Source: CANKHA01 sp034668825 (GTDB taxonomy: Bacteria; Pseudomonadota; Alphaproteobacteria; Rhizobiales; Xanthobacteraceae). From it: DNA of 64,000 nucleotides. The notes below the pieces were generated by a model. The model was given only the letters and a program-made list of their open reading frames with translations, did no database searches and had not been told where the DNA came from. Position 1 is the stretch's first letter, and every line of letters starts with the position of its first letter. The DNA is taken from NCBI GenBank assembly GCA_034668825.1, contig JAXDOR010000205.1:3618-67617 (forward strand), read 5' to 3'. A program made the translations under genes and the position numbers. Positions 24,257-33,163 of this stretch are shown piece by piece.

Positions 24257-25173
24257 GAGGGTTCTTTGTCCATGCGTTTTCTGTACTCAGCCAAGCCCTC
24301 GCGTAGAGACAGGGGGCGATAACCCCACGTTTCGGCTGCCTTTTTGACAGAGAGGGCGCCAAAACCGGTCCGTGTCGAATTAGAAGGAGGCTTGATTTCG
24401 ATGGATATCTTTCGCTCCGGATAAGTTTCGGCCACAGCCTGCGCCAACTCGATGACCGAATGAGCGCGCCCCGAGCCGACATTATATACTCCTGATAATC
24501 CGCTCGATACTGCTGCCGCGGCCAACCGCGCCACGTCACCGGCATAGACAAAGTCATAAGTGGGAGCCCCCCCGTCGAGGACTTGGAGTGGCGATCCCTC
24601 ATTGGCTCGCTTCATGAAATGTGCGACTGCCGACTTCTCCGCCATGCCAAAGCCGTAGGGCGTCGAGATGCGGAAACAGACCGCTTCCAAGCCTGCCACT
24701 CGCCGCAGATGCTCCACATAAAGCTCGCCGAGCATTTTGCTGGCGAGGTAATAGGTGGAGCGATCTGCCGGATAGAGCAAGTTCAGCTCGTCGGCAGCAC
24801 CTTCACCGAAGGCATAAGCATTGCCTGCCGAGGCATAAATGAAACGGCAGTCGCGCGCTTTCGATGCCGTCTGCGCCATTTCAAGTGTCGCTATGCTGTT
24901 AGTTTGCAGACAGGCGTCCGCGTAGGTGTGATCTTCGTAATCGTGCGGAATATAAGCCGCGAAATGGCACACGCAATCGACCTCCGAGACGGTATCGCGC
25001 CAGGTTCCAGCGTCTCTGATGTCGCCCTCTAACACGCGCACGCTTCTCATTTTGGAAGTTTCGGGCAGCGGAGCTCTATGTATCAGCGCAGTGACTTCGT
25101 GACCGACAGCCGAAAGCTCTGCCAGCAGATAGCGTCCCAAAAACCCCGCGGCGCCGGTTACCAAGACACGCAA
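24253..25173 (-). CDS. NAD-dependent sugar epimerase/dehydratase
   Basis: An extended SDR of about 306 residues. The Rossmann start is LRVLVTGAAGFLGRYLLAEL, the catalytic set is YASAGNAYAFGEG with YYLASKMLGE (Y-x3-K), and the C-terminal half has VYNVGSGRAHSVIELA. The TTG at 25173 is preferred because AGGAG lies 11 bases before it and it puts the Rossmann motif at the very N-terminus. An in-frame codon at 25215 would overlap the previous gene by 29 bases. It lies between the ATP-grasp and phosphoesterase genes on one transcript. Substrate unknown. Confidence 0.85.
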   Translation of the reverse strand: MRVLVTGAAGFLGRYLLAELSAVGHEVTALIHRAPLPETSKMRSVRVLEGDIRDAGTWRDTVSEVDCVCHFAAYIPHDYEDHTYADACLQTNSIATLEMAQTASKARDCRFIYASAGNAYAFGEGAADELNLLYPADRSTYYLASKMLGELYVEHLRRVAGLEAVCFRISTPYGFGMAEKSAVAHFMKRANEGSPLQVLDGGAPTYDFVYAGDVARLAAAAVSSGLSGVYNVGSGRAHSVIELAQAVAETYPERKISIEIKPPSNSTRTGFGALSVKKAAETWGYRPLSLREGLAEYRKRMDKEPS

Positions 25174-25186
25174 GTCTGTGTTGCTC

Positions 25187-26179
25187 CTAAAGTCTAACCT
25201 TGTCGTTGGACACAACGCCAGCCTGCAGCAGCGAGGCGATGCGATGCTCTTCGACCATCAGTTCCTTCCAATAGCGCAGAATGACGATTTCACTAATCTT
25301 GTATTCCGGCAACCGGCCCTGCAAAAGGTAGTCTGCCACCATCCGCGGCTCATTAAATCCAGCAAGCGTTCGGCTGTGAGTTGTTCCCGAATGCCGCGCA
25401 TTGATTTCGAAGATGTAAGGCTCACCATTCCTCAGCCGAAACTGAAAATTGCAGGCGCCGAAGGGTTTTAATGCTTCGGCGACGGACTCAACATAACGCT
25501 TGATGAGTGGAGTCTCCTCGACGAAAGCCTTGTATGTATCGCCGTCGCGCAAGATTCGGCGCATGACGATCGTGCCGTAGCAACGGCCGGCAAAATTGAC
25601 GCTCCCACAAGTGTATTCGTCGCCCGTGATGTATTCCTGGGCTACATAGTTGTCTGGGTCGATGTCCGAGAGCCTGCGCGACAGCTCGCGCTCGTTCGCC
25701 ACGACGAAGACACCCCTCGAACGAGCACCGCCCCTTCTAGGTTTAATCACTAAGGGAAAAAACAGTTGCTCCAGGTTCTCGCCAAGCGGAACTGTGAGCG
25801 GGGCGTGGAAGCCGTTTTCCAACAAGAACCTGTAGGTCGCCAGCTTATCGTCGGCGATCTCGATTGCTTCCGGCGAACTGACCACGGCTGTAACGCCGAA
25901 GCGCCGGAATTTCTCCGCCTCGCGGGAGAGAATGGGCAATTCCACGTCGAGGCCGGGAAGAATCAGCGCGCAGTTTTCGATGGCGCAGATTTCGAGCAAT
26001 CTCTCGACATATCCGGGAGCCGAGGCATAGGGAACGCGATAGCCTTTCGCCACGGCGTAGAGCCCGGTAGCGAACGCCTCGGCGTCTGCCCCGATTACCG
26101 TGTACGGGCTTCCCTGCAAGCTTTTGACGATGCTTTGCCCGACACCGCCGCCCACTCCCGTGACAAGCACGGTCGGCAT
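25187..26179 (-). CDS. ATP-grasp ligase (carbamoyl-phosphate-synthase-like)
   Basis: A 330-residue ATP-grasp protein. An N-terminal Rossmann-like part (VLVTGVGGGVGQSIVKSLQG) is followed by the ATP-grasp fold with LVIKPRRGGARSRGVFVV, AQEYITGDEYTCGSVNF and IFEINARHSGTTHSRTL (Mg ligands E and N). Enzymes of this group join a carboxylate to an amine through an acyl phosphate. GAGGG lies before the ATG at 26179. As first gene of the minus-strand set it may amidate or aminoacylate a sugar acid in the glycan. Nothing in the sequence names the substrate. Confidence 0.82.
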   Translation of the reverse strand: MPTVLVTGVGGGVGQSIVKSLQGSPYTVIGADAEAFATGLYAVAKGYRVPYASAPGYVERLLEICAIENCALILPGLDVELPILSREAEKFRRFGVTAVVSSPEAIEIADDKLATYRFLLENGFHAPLTVPLGENLEQLFFPLVIKPRRGGARSRGVFVVANERELSRRLSDIDPDNYVAQEYITGDEYTCGSVNFAGRCYGTIVMRRILRDGDTYKAFVEETPLIKRYVESVAEALKPFGACNFQFRLRNGEPYIFEINARHSGTTHSRTLAGFNEPRMVADYLLQGRLPEYKISEIVILRYWKELMVEEHRIASLLQAGVVSNDKVRL

Positions 26180-26315
26180 AAGAAGGACCCTCTACTGTGC
26201 CGGATTTGAAATCAATGCCCTATCCTTGTTTATATGCGACGAGTCGGTTGCCCATTGAGGACAAAGCTTGGCGTTCGCCCGACGGACACAACATTGACCT
26301 GTCTGCAGCTCCTCA

Positions 26316-26357
26316 CAACAATAGCAGGGTACCCGTAATGGGCCCCTGCTATTGCCG
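26316..26357. terminator. Stem-loop after the beta-helix gene
   Basis: CAATAGCAGGG (26319-26329) and CCCTGCTATTG (26344-26354) form a perfect 11-base stem, and inner CCC/GGG bases extend it around GTAAT. It lies between the stop of the beta-helix gene and the start of the ATP-grasp gene, both on the minus strand. There is no T run on the minus side, so it could be a weak terminator or a protein-binding site. Confidence 0.5.
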
Positions 26358-26413
26358 TTGTTCTTCGTGGATACTTTTGTTTGCGCAAAACCTACCGGCT
26401 CTGCGCAAAGCAG

Positions 26414-27184
26414 CTACCTCAATGGGGTGGTCGAACTGAACGTACCAGCGCCCGAGACGACGTTGCTCGGTCCGACCGAGATCACCTGGCCTCCGTTTAT
26501 CGCACTTACGGCCGTCGGGCTGACGTTGAGCGTGCTATACGCGATGCCGACGATCGTGCCGGCGCCGTTAGCCTGCACTCCGAAGGTCCCTGCGGCGTTG
26601 ATTTGCGAGTTCGTGATAGTCGCCACGTTGTTCGGACCGGTGACATTCACGCCGCCCACCCCAGTGTTGTGGATGATCGAATTGTTGATGATGACCCGAC
26701 CGCCGGAGGTGCTGCTTTGCAAAAGCACACCATTTTGACTGAACTGGTGGATCCTCGAGTTGAGAATGTAGACCTCTTTCCCCGAGTTGATTATCACGCC
26801 GTTCGGTGAAGCATTCGGAGGCGAGAGTCCCTCGATATCCAGACCGTCAAGCGTGACGGTGTCGGTCGCCGCGGCCGTGACGGTGATGCCGTTGGTCCCG
26901 GCGACAAGAACGCCGGCTTCGAGGGCGACGCATCTGACCGTCAACGATTTGTTGATGCTGAGTCCGCCGAAGCCCCCCGAATCGAGGCAATTGATCTCGC
27001 CGCCAGCGGCGGTCTTCGAGATGGCGCCGGCGAAAGTCTTGCACGGTGCGGTGCGGCTGCACGGATTGGCGTCATCGCCGACGCCCGAAACCCACGTACG
27101 CGTTGCCTGCGCTTGCGCGGGAGTTGCATGAACCGCGACGAAAAGTAAACCGAGCAGTGTTATCGGCAGCAAAAACTTACGCAT
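26414..27184 (-). CDS. Secreted right-handed beta-helix protein
   Basis: A 256-residue exported protein. The ATG at 27184 has AAGGAG 7 bases before it and starts a clear signal peptide (MRKFLLPITLLGLLFVAVHA, cleavage near AQAQ). The mature part begins TRTWVSGVGDDANPCSRTAP and continues as parallel beta-helix coils: INKSLTVRC, VTLDGLDIEG, VYILNSRIHQF, VIINNSIIHN, ATITNSQINA. Two Cys pairs near the N-terminus may form disulfides. No catalytic acid cluster is evident, so a lyase is not supported. It may bind or shape surface glycan. Its own promoter region of about 330 bases is upstream. Confidence 0.82.
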   Translation of the reverse strand: MRKFLLPITLLGLLFVAVHATPAQAQATRTWVSGVGDDANPCSRTAPCKTFAGAISKTAAGGEINCLDSGGFGGLSINKSLTVRCVALEAGVLVAGTNGITVTAAATDTVTLDGLDIEGLSPPNASPNGVIINSGKEVYILNSRIHQFSQNGVLLQSSTSGGRVIINNSIIHNTGVGGVNVTGPNNVATITNSQINAAGTFGVQANGAGTIVGIAYSTLNVSPTAVSAINGGQVISVGPSNVVSGAGTFSSTTPLR

Positions 27185-27516
27185 GGCCGTCTCCTTTATC
27201 TTGGGTTGCAATGTTTTTGGCGAGAGAGCATTTTGCGATTGTTCGAAGCCTCCGATTCTCCCCCGACGAGGCTGTATAGCGCGCCGAAGGTAACGAGTTT
27301 GTGTCAGCTTGGCCAGGATAAAATCGCAAATTTTCTCCATTGAGTTGCGTTCAACACGCGTAAGTTGATAATCAAAATAACCGGAGGCTTGGTGTATTAG
27401 TCCGATAATTGAGAATAGAAGCAGTTTCGAACGATATCCGCGAACGAATCCGCGTAACATTCCATCGCTCGCTAAGTAAGAGCATGGGTATACTTGTCCG
27501 CTAACTCACTTGGTAT

Positions 27517-29040
27517 TTAAAATAGAGGATTCGGCGGGAGCAAACGTCTCAGCAAGATGACTGCTCGGCGAAAAGGTCCGGTATACCGCCAGGTTGTCGA
27601 CTGCAGAATTTCTTGAAGCCGCAGTTCGTAAGAGCGTTTGTCGCTTTTGGCCACGAGCAGTTCTTGTTGCAGCCGAGCAGCTACTCCAATGCGCTGACGT
27701 ACCAGGGAGGCCTGTATCTGTAACTGCAAAGTGGCGGCACGAAGTTTTGCCTCTAGCTCATTTTTGACCGCGTCGGCACTGGAATGAGCGCGTGCCGCCT
27801 CGCCTTGAGCGGCGTGAAGCTTCTCCTCTAGGTCCTTCTTCAATGCGTCGGCACTGGAATATGCGCGGGCCACCTCACCTTGAGCAGCGTGAAGCTTCTC
27901 CTCCAGATTCTTCTTAAGCGCGGCTGCATTGGAATTTGCGCGTGCCACCTCGCCCTGGGCAGCGTGAAGTTTTGCCTCCAGGCCATCCGTGAGCGCACCA
28001 GCATTCGAAAGTTGCGCATTCAAATCAGCAACCTGCCTTTTAGTCTCATCCAGCATCGCGCGGACCGCCTCAGCCTGCGCTTGTTCTCGCGCGGCATCCG
28101 ACTGCACGGCCTGAATTTTTGCTTCTAATTCCGCCTTCAGCGCGTCGGTATCTGTGTTGGTCCTGGCCAACTCTGCCCGGACAGCCGCAAGTTCCCTCTC
28201 CAGCTCCGCGACCCGCGCTTTGGTTGCATCGACGTTGGCGGCGAGCGTCAACCCCGCGCGACGTTCGGCGACCGAAGTTCCAAGCCGGGCGAAGTAGCCA
28301 CGGACGCGCTCATTTTCGGCATCAGTCTTTGTTGCAAACAGCGCCTTAAGTGGTCCGGTCAAGGGCTCGGTGCCTAGGTAGGCAACACCAAGGCCGTGTG
28401 AGTGGAGGAACTCGAAATGCGGATAGCGGGATGAGAGTTCCTCCCAAAACTGCCAAATACCGAAGCCGCGCTCCCGGACGTTACTGTCGTGGAACAGCGC
28501 GACCCCGCGGGAACTCACTTTCGGGAACCATGACTTGAAGTCCGCCGAAACGGCTTCGGCAGTGTGAAAACCGTCGATATGGAGCAGGTCGACGCTGCCG
28601 TCTGAGAAATATGGAAGTGCCGCTTCAAAGGAGCTGCGAAGCAGGGTGGAAAAGGTCCCATATCGGCGATCGTGGTAGGCCCTGAACTCTTGGTAAATCT
28701 CATCTCCATAGTGACCGGCGTGTTCGTCGCCATACCAATGATCGATGCCAAAACACCGCGTATCGAGGCCGAGCGTTTGCGCCGCTTGCAGAAAGGCGCA
28801 GTAGGAATTGCCGGTGTGGACGCCGAGTTCGACTATCATGCGCGGCTTGAGCGCGCCGACCAGCCACATGGCGAAGGGTACGTGCGCCAACCAGGCGGAC
28901 GGCTCGACGAGACGTGCAGGATATTCTAGCTCAAGCCCACACCCATCCCCGGGGAGCGGAACATGGTCGCCTTTCTCGCGTGCCGACATCACGAAAGTAG
29001 CCCTGGGTGCTTCGATATGGCGACTGAGAATTGAGCGCAT
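27517..29040 (-). CDS. SAM methyltransferase with long coiled-coil tail
   Basis: A protein of about 507 residues (533 if a TTG at 29118 is used; numbers here follow the longer form). Residues 85-260 are a class I methyltransferase: MIVELGVHTGNSYCAFL (motif I at 97-105), LLHIDGFHTAEAV at 178-190 and GVALFHDSN. Residues 295-507 are coiled coil made of 25-residue repeats such as LEEKLHAAQGEVARAYSSAD. The tail STTWRYTGPFRRAVILLRRL is basic and amphipathic. The methyltransferase-plus-coiled-coil layout recalls WbdD, which caps O-antigen and sets its length. No good ribosome site favours either start. Confidence 0.78.
   Translation of the reverse strand: MRSILSRHIEAPRATFVMSAREKGDHVPLPGDGCGLELEYPARLVEPSAWLAHVPFAMWLVGALKPRMIVELGVHTGNSYCAFLQAAQTLGLDTRCFGIDHWYGDEHAGHYGDEIYQEFRAYHDRRYGTFSTLLRSSFEAALPYFSDGSVDLLHIDGFHTAEAVSADFKSWFPKVSSRGVALFHDSNVRERGFGIWQFWEELSSRYPHFEFLHSHGLGVAYLGTEPLTGPLKALFATKTDAENERVRGYFARLGTSVAERRAGLTLAANVDATKARVAELERELAAVRAELARTNTDTDALKAELEAKIQAVQSDAAREQAQAEAVRAMLDETKRQVADLNAQLSNAGALTDGLEAKLHAAQGEVARANSNAAALKKNLEEKLHAAQGEVARAYSSADALKKDLEEKLHAAQGEAARAHSSADAVKNELEAKLRAATLQLQIQASLVRQRIGVAARLQQELLVAKSDKRSYELRLQEILQSTTWRYTGPFRRAVILLRRLLPPNPLF
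27757..28203 (-). repeat. Six tandem 75-bp units coding for coiled coil
   Basis: Six in-frame units cover residues 306-454 of the long form of the coiled-coil methyltransferase: five of 25 residues and one of 24. The three nearest the C-terminus (380-454) are almost identical, all reading L-E-x-K-L-H-A-A-Q-G-E, which points to recent duplication. The earlier units have diverged. A 25-residue period fits a coiled coil with hendecad stretches. Confidence 0.8.
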
Positions 29041-29118
29041 ATAACAGCAGCCGCCAAACCAGACGTAAGTTGCCGACTTCTCATATCCTCCAGTGCCCCA
29101 AAATATCCGACGCTGCAA

Positions 29119-29670
29119 ACTTTAGTTATTGTAGGGGCAATAAGTGTCTTATTGAAGCGCAGCGCAAAAAATCCAAGCTCGAATAGTCAAAAAAATAGTT
29201 GCCAGCGATTAAGCGGGTTCGGCATTTTCCTGTCTAAGTGCTTGTGGGAGACCGACTTACCGCCGCAAATGAGAGAATATTGATATTCCCTGGCTGCGCA
29301 ATGGCACGACCAGCCTAATTGGACCACTGTTTCCGCATGCCATTGAAATCCGTCTTCGGGAGGGGAAGCGCAGCCCCGGCGCGGACATTCCGCAAGATGG
29401 CCAGAACGAAAGGAACTCCACAGGGACGGTAACTGATCCGGCGCATGGTATCTACGATAGTCGCAAGGCGCTCGACTCGGCTCGTTCGACAATTGACTGT
29501 GGCACGTCAGAAGCGCCCGCTGAATGGCCACTTCCGAATGGTGCTCGCGCGGCCACTCAATTCTGACGAATCGAAGGGGAGCTTGGTTGAATTTTCTCTT
29601 ACGAGCGCTGGTAGCCCTCCAGCATCGGCTCTATCATGCAAGGCGAAGTGACGCTTAGCGAGGGCTCGGC
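29119..29670. other. Spacer without a recognisable gene
   Basis: About 550 bases between the divergent methyltransferase genes. The first 100 bases are AT-rich and could hold promoters. From 29290 to 29560 a plus-strand frame stays open for about 85 codons without ATG, GTG or TTG, and gives a peptide I do not recognise (WLRNGTTSLIGPLFPHA). It might be a gene remnant. Minus-strand frames there show no family features. Confidence 0.4.
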
Positions 29671-30582
29671 ATGGATTTTCTGAATTCGATTACATCAGAT
29701 GAAATGAGGTTAGCGCTTGAGGAGATCGCAACCGGCCGCGCCGACGTGCGAACAGCCTTATATATTGTCCCAACCGAGAAGAGGGCGGAGTGGCTACATT
29801 CAATCGGAGCGGGTTGTGAAGGCAGGTTGCGAAGTCTGCTTCCCGCCATTCCACCTCTCGCTCTCCGATCGATTGTCGCTGCGCCCGAAGAGGAAGTATT
29901 CCTCTGGACCGGCGCGGTCGATGTCACTTATCTCATCGGCTTATATGAGATTCATGGTGACACATCGCTCCCATATCCGCGCCGCGTGCTCGATTTCGGC
30001 TGTGGATGCGGCAGGCTGACGCGATATCTCGGCCTATCGCAACGATACAGCACGATCGGAGCCGACGTGAACCCCGACCATATTGCCTGGTGTTCCGACC
30101 ATCTCCCCAACGTCATATCGGTGTGCAACAGCACGCGTCCGCCCCTCGCGCTGCTGGATGGTTCAATCGATTTTGCCTATTCGCTATCGGTTTTTTCCCA
30201 CCTTCCCGAACACGCGGCACGGGCCTGGCTCGATGATTTGGCCCGTGTCATCACTCCCGGTGGAATTCTTGTGATCACCACGCACGGTCCGACGGCTCTC
30301 GACATCATCAAGGCATCGAAGGTTCACCAAGAAATGTTCTGTCTCAACGCGACTTCGACGCAGGCGATCATTGATCGGCTGCGCACCGAGCGCCTGATTT
30401 TCGTTCCATACGAAAGCGCCGTTCTCGAAGCCGCGAAGGTCGGTGACGATTACGGAAACACCTTCATCGCTCCCGACAAGGCAGAGCCGCTGTGGTCTGA
30501 TCTATTTGAGACGATAACATTCCAACCGGGCGGGTTGCGAGGTTGGCAGGATGCCTTCGTGCTCCGCCGAAGGAAATCGTAA
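29671..30582 (+). CDS. Class I SAM-dependent methyltransferase
   Basis: A 303-residue soluble methyltransferase. Motif I is RRVLDFGCGCGRLTRYL, followed by IGADVNPDHIAWC, IDFAYSLSVFSHLPE (post-motif) and PGGILVITTHGP. The N-terminal 95 residues are helical and may cover the active site. A C-terminal GWQDAFVLRRRKS ends the chain. The ATG at 29671 starts just after the GAGGGCTCGGC stretch. In this locus it probably methylates a sugar or the end of the glycan. It stands alone, followed by a decayed gene on the other strand. Confidence 0.8.
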   Translation: MDFLNSITSDEMRLALEEIATGRADVRTALYIVPTEKRAEWLHSIGAGCEGRLRSLLPAIPPLALRSIVAAPEEEVFLWTGAVDVTYLIGLYEIHGDTSLPYPRRVLDFGCGCGRLTRYLGLSQRYSTIGADVNPDHIAWCSDHLPNVISVCNSTRPPLALLDGSIDFAYSLSVFSHLPEHAARAWLDDLARVITPGGILVITTHGPTALDIIKASKVHQEMFCLNATSTQAIIDRLRTERLIFVPYESAVLEAAKVGDDYGNTFIAPDKAEPLWSDLFETITFQPGGLRGWQDAFVLRRRKS

Positions 30583-30739
30583 TCGTGTAGGTGGAGGATG
30601 CGCGCGCACCGTCCTTAGCAAGGCATCTGCAACAGCGGTGCCGCGGAGAGTCGCCGGAGAGGCATAAACCCATCCCGACGACTTCTGATTGCCTGTGATC
30701 TGTTTGCGCGACGGACTACGACGAAGGCTTGCGCCACGG

Positions 30740-31244
30740 AAGTTCTTCCCATCGCCAACTGGGACACGAAGATGCAGCGTCCGGTTTCCAGCGGCTTCGT
30801 ATTGCGCCTCAAGAAGGCTCATTCCGTCCCGCCGTAAAATGTGTCACACGGCTTTTGCGCGTAATTCCTGGATGCTTAAGCGGCGCGATGCGCCGTGCGC
30901 CAGATCGGCATGCCAGATCAGGATGTCGCCCTTGCGTCCGAGAAAGGAGCCGTGAACGTGACGGTAAGTGTCGGCATCTTTGTGCAGACTCGCGAGAAAA
31001 TCGTCGTGCTCGTGGGGATTTGTTTCCATCCATTTGTGCGCGCCGCCGAAGAGATAATCCGGTGCGCGATGACCGCCGATATAGTTCCAGCTCTCCAGTG
31101 CCGGGATGGATGTCTTTCGAGCGCAGCCATGACGCCGTCAGATGCACGGGCCACGTCATTAGCCGCTTCTAATAGCGGCGCAAAAGCCCACCCTGTAATA
31201 CGCCCGAGAAAGACGGCATCGATACAATGATGAATCAGTAACTA
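30740..31244 (-). pseudogene. Frameshifted phytanoyl-CoA dioxygenase (PhyH) remnant
   Basis: No intact frame exists, but pieces in several minus-strand frames line up as one PhyH-family Fe(II)/2-oxoglutarate oxygenase. In order: SKDIHPGTGELELY (frame A), then APDYLFGGAHKWMETNPHEH and DTYRHVHGSFLGRKG with DILIWHADLAHGAS (frame B), then LKHPGITRKSRVTHFTAG (frame A again), then SLLEAQYEAAGN (frame C). At least three frameshifts are needed. The iron-site His-x-Asp region and the distal His (WHADLAHG) are recognisable. Further upstream a piece LLIHHCIDAVFLGRITGWAF in another frame may be its N-terminus or another fragment. Edges are approximate. Confidence 0.7.
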
Positions 31245-31363
31245 CAATCTCCGCAAGTCGTTCATCGTGATGCGCATATTAAGGGCATAGCAACGACGTG
31301 CGGTCGAGGCTGCATCGCAGCTGTACAAGATGGAATTAGAGATACCGATGAGGCGCAACGCCG

Positions 31364-33016
31364 TCACGGCAAGACCCGCTTGTTGCGATAGATCTGCAGA
31401 TAGTCGCCGGAATCCGGCGACAGCTCAAATAGCGGATCTTTAGCCAAATATTCGGCCAGCGCACGAGAGTGAATATTTGCGAAATCGACGGGCGACTGCT
31501 TTTCGGGCGCGACCGTCACCACGTAGGCTGGCGCCATCGCGATTATTTCGTCGAGCGCGCGCTGGAACTCTGGCACTGAGTAGCTCAAGCTTCTGTAGTT
31601 GCAGAAATATGCTAATGTTTCGCGTTGCTTGAACGAATAGAAGCTAGCGGAATTTGCGTTGAGCGGAGTGTAGTTCACCGCGATGACGGTCGCGTAATTT
31701 GCGGTATCCTTCCGGCAGGTGCTACGGACCGCATGCGTCAGGAGCGCCTTATCGACGCCCACGGCATCCACTGGCAATAGCCAAGGATGGACCTTAAGAC
31801 CAAACGGATTGATGTTGTGCGCATAGGCATGGACAGCCACCGCATTCGCCGCCAGCCCAAGGACTGCAAGTCCGGCGATCAGCCTGCTGCCGATCATGGA
31901 GAAGCTCCACCCGATCAGTGCGGCTACCACCGGTATGGCAGGAGCTAGAAACCGCGGATCTTCGTTGATCTGGAGCGAGTAGGCGAGAATAACGACAACC
32001 AGCATTCCCGCTAAGGCTAGACCAAACAAGGTACCATTCTCGACGGCAACCGGCGCCCACTGGGACGGCGAATGTAAGAGCACTCTGACAAGAGCGACGC
32101 CGATGGCGACAACGATCAGGACGCCGATGCAGATCGATACATAGTTAATCGGCGACAGGGATAGATCCAGCCAGCTGATCCAGTAGCTCAACTTTTTGAT
32201 AAGCTCGATCCGAGAGCCATAGTTGAGTGCGCTCTCTCCGGTCGTCGCCCCGACGAGGTGCTGAACCATGGATTCCCAGTTGTACGCGTACCAAGTCGCG
32301 GTCGCGGCTAAGAGCATGACGGCCATGGCAACCAATGAGATGTCGGCGATGCTGGTGCGCGACTTCGGCCGGCCCCGTGAAATGAAAAGCGCCACGGCGA
32401 CATAGGTCAACATAGGCACCAAGAATACGATGCTTGATGACTTGGCGAGAAAACCAAGAGCTGTTGCCGACAAACACAATGCCAGTGTCCGCGTTAGCGA
32501 TCGCCGCTCGGCGCGCCAGGCCACGAAGATCGCGACCGCCACGGAAAATGCTTGGGTCATCTCGGTCAGATAGAGAAGCGAGAATGCAAGAAAGAGCGGG
32601 CTCCCCGCGCATGCAATGACCGCGGCTAGGCTTCCGATTAGGCCAGCGCCGAGACGGCGCGCGAGGAGATAGACTATGGCAAGTGTTGCGGCGGCGAGGA
32701 GGATTGTCAGCAGCGGCAGCGCAGATTCGGTGCCTCCGGTAACATATCGCACCGGTAAGACAATCTGGCCGAGCCACACCAGCATTGGCGGCATCTGTCC
32801 AAGGGCGTTGGCCATCGTCTCCAACCACTCCGCCGGTCCAGTCTGAGCCGCGTGCCACAGTTGAAGAGTCCAGTGACCATAAAACGCCTGGTCATACGAC
32901 CAAACCCTCTGGTCTCGTAGCACCCATACGCAACCCGACAGCACGAATGCAGCAATCGTGATGACCGGAATGTAATTTCGCAGAGATTGCCGGCGAAGAC
33001 CGTTAGCACCACCCAT
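31364..33016 (-). CDS. Polytopic GT-C-like membrane glycosyltransferase
   Basis: A 550-residue membrane protein with about ten or more hydrophobic segments and a soluble C-terminal tail from about residue 440. An acidic periplasmic loop after the first segment (VWSYDQAFYGHWTLQL) contains the Asp typical of GT39/ArnT-like GT-C enzymes, which use lipid-linked sugars. A second loop carries LLYLTEMTQAF. The ATG at 33016 has AGAGG 5 bases before it. It is divergent from another large GT-C-like gene at 33164. It may decorate the glycan on the periplasmic side; donor unknown. Confidence 0.75.
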   Translation of the reverse strand: MGGANGLRRQSLRNYIPVITIAAFVLSGCVWVLRDQRVWSYDQAFYGHWTLQLWHAAQTGPAEWLETMANALGQMPPMLVWLGQIVLPVRYVTGGTESALPLLTILLAAATLAIVYLLARRLGAGLIGSLAAVIACAGSPLFLAFSLLYLTEMTQAFSVAVAIFVAWRAERRSLTRTLALCLSATALGFLAKSSSIVFLVPMLTYVAVALFISRGRPKSRTSIADISLVAMAVMLLAATATWYAYNWESMVQHLVGATTGESALNYGSRIELIKKLSYWISWLDLSLSPINYVSICIGVLIVVAIGVALVRVLLHSPSQWAPVAVENGTLFGLALAGMLVVVILAYSLQINEDPRFLAPAIPVVAALIGWSFSMIGSRLIAGLAVLGLAANAVAVHAYAHNINPFGLKVHPWLLPVDAVGVDKALLTHAVRSTCRKDTANYATVIAVNYTPLNANSASFYSFKQRETLAYFCNYRSLSYSVPEFQRALDEIIAMAPAYVVTVAPEKQSPVDFANIHSRALAEYLAKDPLFELSPDSGDYLQIYRNKRVLP

Positions 33017-33163
33017 CACCACCTCTTGCAGCCGCGACCATCAACATACCGGCCTGCGTCCAAGTATCGATAAGGTAGTGATCCCGCAAGCGCGAACATC
33101 AACTTGAAACTACCCAGCGTGCGCCCTAAAAGGCGCGTTCTGCGGGCGAAGGAGTAGAGCTAT

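Noticed and set aside
26414..27460. Longer 348-codon form of the beta-helix protein
   Set aside because: The extra N-terminus precedes a clear signal peptide, and AAGGAG marks the ATG at 27184.
29187..29531. 114-codon minus-strand frame in the methyltransferase spacer
   Set aside because: No ribosome site, no family features, and composition unlike neighbouring genes.
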